Below, piece after piece: positions 6,377-7,248 of a stretch of 7,248 nucleotides of DNA. Source of the stretch: Nitrososphaerota archaeon (GTDB taxonomy: Archaea; Thermoproteota; Nitrososphaeria; Nitrososphaerales; Nitrososphaeraceae). The notes below the pieces were generated by a model, which was not told the origin of the DNA, ran no database searches, and worked only from the letters and a program-made list of their open reading frames with translations. A program made the position numbers and the translations under genes. The first letter of the stretch is position 1. Every line of letters begins with the position of its first letter. The stretch lies in the NCBI GenBank assembly GCA_005877345.1, contig VBPR01000012.1:1-7248 (forward strand), read 5' to 3'.

Positions 6377-6396
6377 GGATTAACAGTGGTGTTACT

Positions 6397-6729
6397 ATGG
6401 GAGGAGCTAAGAAAAAATCAATAGGGAGTCAAGAAAAGACCTCAACGGAGACTCCAGCTGCCGACGACAAGACAAAGAAAGGAGAAAAAAAGGGCCCATT
6501 TAAACAAAAACAAAGATCATTAATAGTCATCGAAGAACCTCAAGGATTAAAAACTATAAAAAATATGAAACCAATTACGTGTCAAGCACTAGCTAAATTA
6601 ATGGGCGTAAAGATTTCTGTTGCAAATTCATTTTTGCGGTCTCTTGAATCTAAAGGAATTGTAAGAACAATAGGCGGGTATAGTGGACATAGGATATATG
6701 AACTCGGGTCTGTCGAAGCAGTACAATAA
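6397..6729 (+). CDS. rps25e: 30S ribosomal protein S25e
   Basis: Small-subunit ribosomal protein shared by archaea and eukaryotes. The 110 residues have two parts. The N-terminal tail (1-40) is Lys-rich and low in complexity, starting MGGAKKK and presumably disordered until it binds rRNA. The second part is a winged helix (about 58-104): ITCQALAKLMGVKISVANSF as the helix-turn-helix, LRSLESKGIVRTIGG, and the wing strand HRIYEL (98-103). No other ribosomal gene adjoins it; it is divergent from the DNA ligase across a 124-base intergenic region and followed by an apparently gene-poor stretch. The call rests on the winged-helix pattern together with the lysine-rich MGG N-terminus; a free DNA-binding regulator is the less likely alternative. 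Confidence 0.9.
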   Translation: MGGAKKKSIGSQEKTSTETPAADDKTKKGEKKGPFKQKQRSLIVIEEPQGLKTIKNMKPITCQALAKLMGVKISVANSFLRSLESKGIVRTIGGYSGHRIYELGSVEAVQ

Positions 6730-6811
6730 ATTTGAATTTTCAATTCGTAGGTAAACCAATTTGATATAGCCGAGATTGTGCAAGTCATAAAAATTAGTCT
6801 ATTCCGTACTG

Positions 6812-6925
6812 ATGTTACGTCCTACCATGGCGCAAGTAAATGGCTTTAGGCTGTCGAAACTTAATTTAAATAGAATAATTTGTGTTCGTTGTAACGATAA
6901 TTTTGGAAGAATTGAAAGTCAATAA
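6812..6925 (+). CDS. Possible small CxxC protein (37 aa), unrecognised
   Basis: Not recognised. It reads MLRPTMAQVNGFRLSK, followed by a basic stretch with one C-V-R-C pair and the end FGRIESQ. A second in-frame ATG at 6827 would give 32 residues. One CxxC cannot make a complete zinc ribbon, so it may be half of a metal site, a decayed gene or chance. An AT-rich ATAAAAATTA at 6787-6796 lies about 20 bases ahead, a little close for a leaderless start at 6812. No ribosome binding site. It sits 82 bases after rps25e. Confidence 0.22.
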   Translation: MLRPTMAQVNGFRLSKLNLNRIICVRCNDNFGRIESQ

Positions 6926-6997
6926 ACAATATCGAAGCTAAGTTTAGAACTAATGTTTCCAACTAAGACCAATCGATTCATTCCTATTCCTAAAGGT

Positions 6998-7123
6998 ACG
7001 ATCGTTGTAGCATATGTATTAATCTATGCTAGGCATGAGATCTGTAGACAAATTTCATTCCTCTGGCAGGAGGGGGTTCTTGTTCATGCAAGATACCTTC
7101 AGCCTACTACCGGTGCTATTTTT
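6998..7123 (+). ncRNA. Candidate structured RNA, unrecognised
   Basis: Three elements follow one another: the palindrome ACGATCGT (6998-7005); a hairpin TAGCATA/TATGCTA (7008-7014 with 7025-7031, ten-base loop); and a hairpin with 5' arm 7072-7082 and 3' arm 7089-7100, eleven pairs with two G-U and one bulged T, loop TTCATG. A T-run follows at 7119-7123, which could end a plus-strand transcript. The G+C content is higher than in neighbouring spacers. No known family is matched and the ends are guesses. Confidence 0.25.
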
Positions 7124-7248
7124 CAATTTGTGCATTATATACTAAGATGCGGCGAGCCAATACCCATCAGACATACATCGTAACCTGACATTTTTACTAT
7201 GATTGAGGCTTGTTGACCCATGCTAAATTTGATGTCTATAGAGTCACA

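Larger units (their letters stand above)
6730..7248. other. Gene-poor region to the right edge
   Basis: No recognisable protein or stable RNA gene. It contains a possible 37-codon ORF (6812-6925), a stretch of about 40% G+C with hairpins (6998-7123), and a minus-strand frame open from the right edge to a stop at 7135-7137. A plus-strand ATG at 7220 is open to the edge, too short to judge. I looked for tRNA stems and for the conserved RNase P and SRP RNA motifs and did not find them. A 76-codon plus-strand frame at 6953-7183 resembles nothing I know and has no promoter or ribosome binding site that supports it. Confidence 0.6.

Noticed and set aside
6953..7183. 76-codon plus-strand ORF
   Set aside because: No family resemblance, no promoter or ribosome binding site at the right place, unusual composition for the neighbourhood; it overlaps the candidate RNA hairpins and the minus-strand open frame.
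6950..7248. RNase P RNA or SRP RNA
   Set aside because: I looked for the conserved P4-type elements (GAGGAAAGUCC-like and ACAGAAA-like) and the SRP helix 8 GGAAGGAAGCAG-like motif on both strands and found neither.

Overview
The window looks like low-GC (about a third G+C) DNA from an ammonia-oxidizer-type archaeon of the Thaumarchaeota/Nitrososphaerota. The evidence is archaeal: a TFB transcription factor, Gar1, SRP19, ribosomal protein S25e (N-terminus MGGAKKK), an ATP-dependent archaeal-type DNA ligase, TATA boxes placed about 25 bases ahead of start codons, and an intron-containing tRNA-Tyr with the archaeal C1-G72 pair. The genus is not fixed by what I can see.

Layout. Positions 1-2305 (minus strand) hold a tight run read right to left: a VIT1/CCC1-family iron/manganese transporter, 3-dehydroquinate dehydratase (aroD) and shikimate dehydrogenase (aroE, cut by the left edge). 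aroD and aroE overlap by ATGA and catalyse consecutive steps of the shikimate pathway; the transporter is only 21 bases upstream. Positions 2370-2531 (minus) hold a tRNA-Tyr(GUA) gene interrupted by two introns, one at the canonical 37/38 site and one inside the T loop. Positions 2696-4475 (plus) hold srp19, gar1 and tfb, a group of RNP and transcription genes; gar1 and tfb overlap by ATGA, and tfb has a strong Shine-Dalgarno sequence. Convergent to this, at 4515-6272 (minus), is an ATP-dependent DNA ligase. It is divergently paired with rps25e (6397-6729, plus) across a 124-base promoter region that contains a perfect 7-bp inverted repeat.

The last 519 bases (6730-7248) hold no recognisable gene. 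They contain a possible 37-residue CxxC micro-ORF, a relatively GC-rich stretch with two good hairpins followed by a T-run (a candidate structured RNA), and a reading frame open to the right edge on the minus strand.

The genes are mostly core information processing and amino-acid biosynthesis. The most notable features are the twice-interrupted tRNA-Tyr, the expanded linker between the two cyclin repeats of TFB, and the unexplained structured stretch after rps25e. I saw no mobile element, CRISPR array or defence system.
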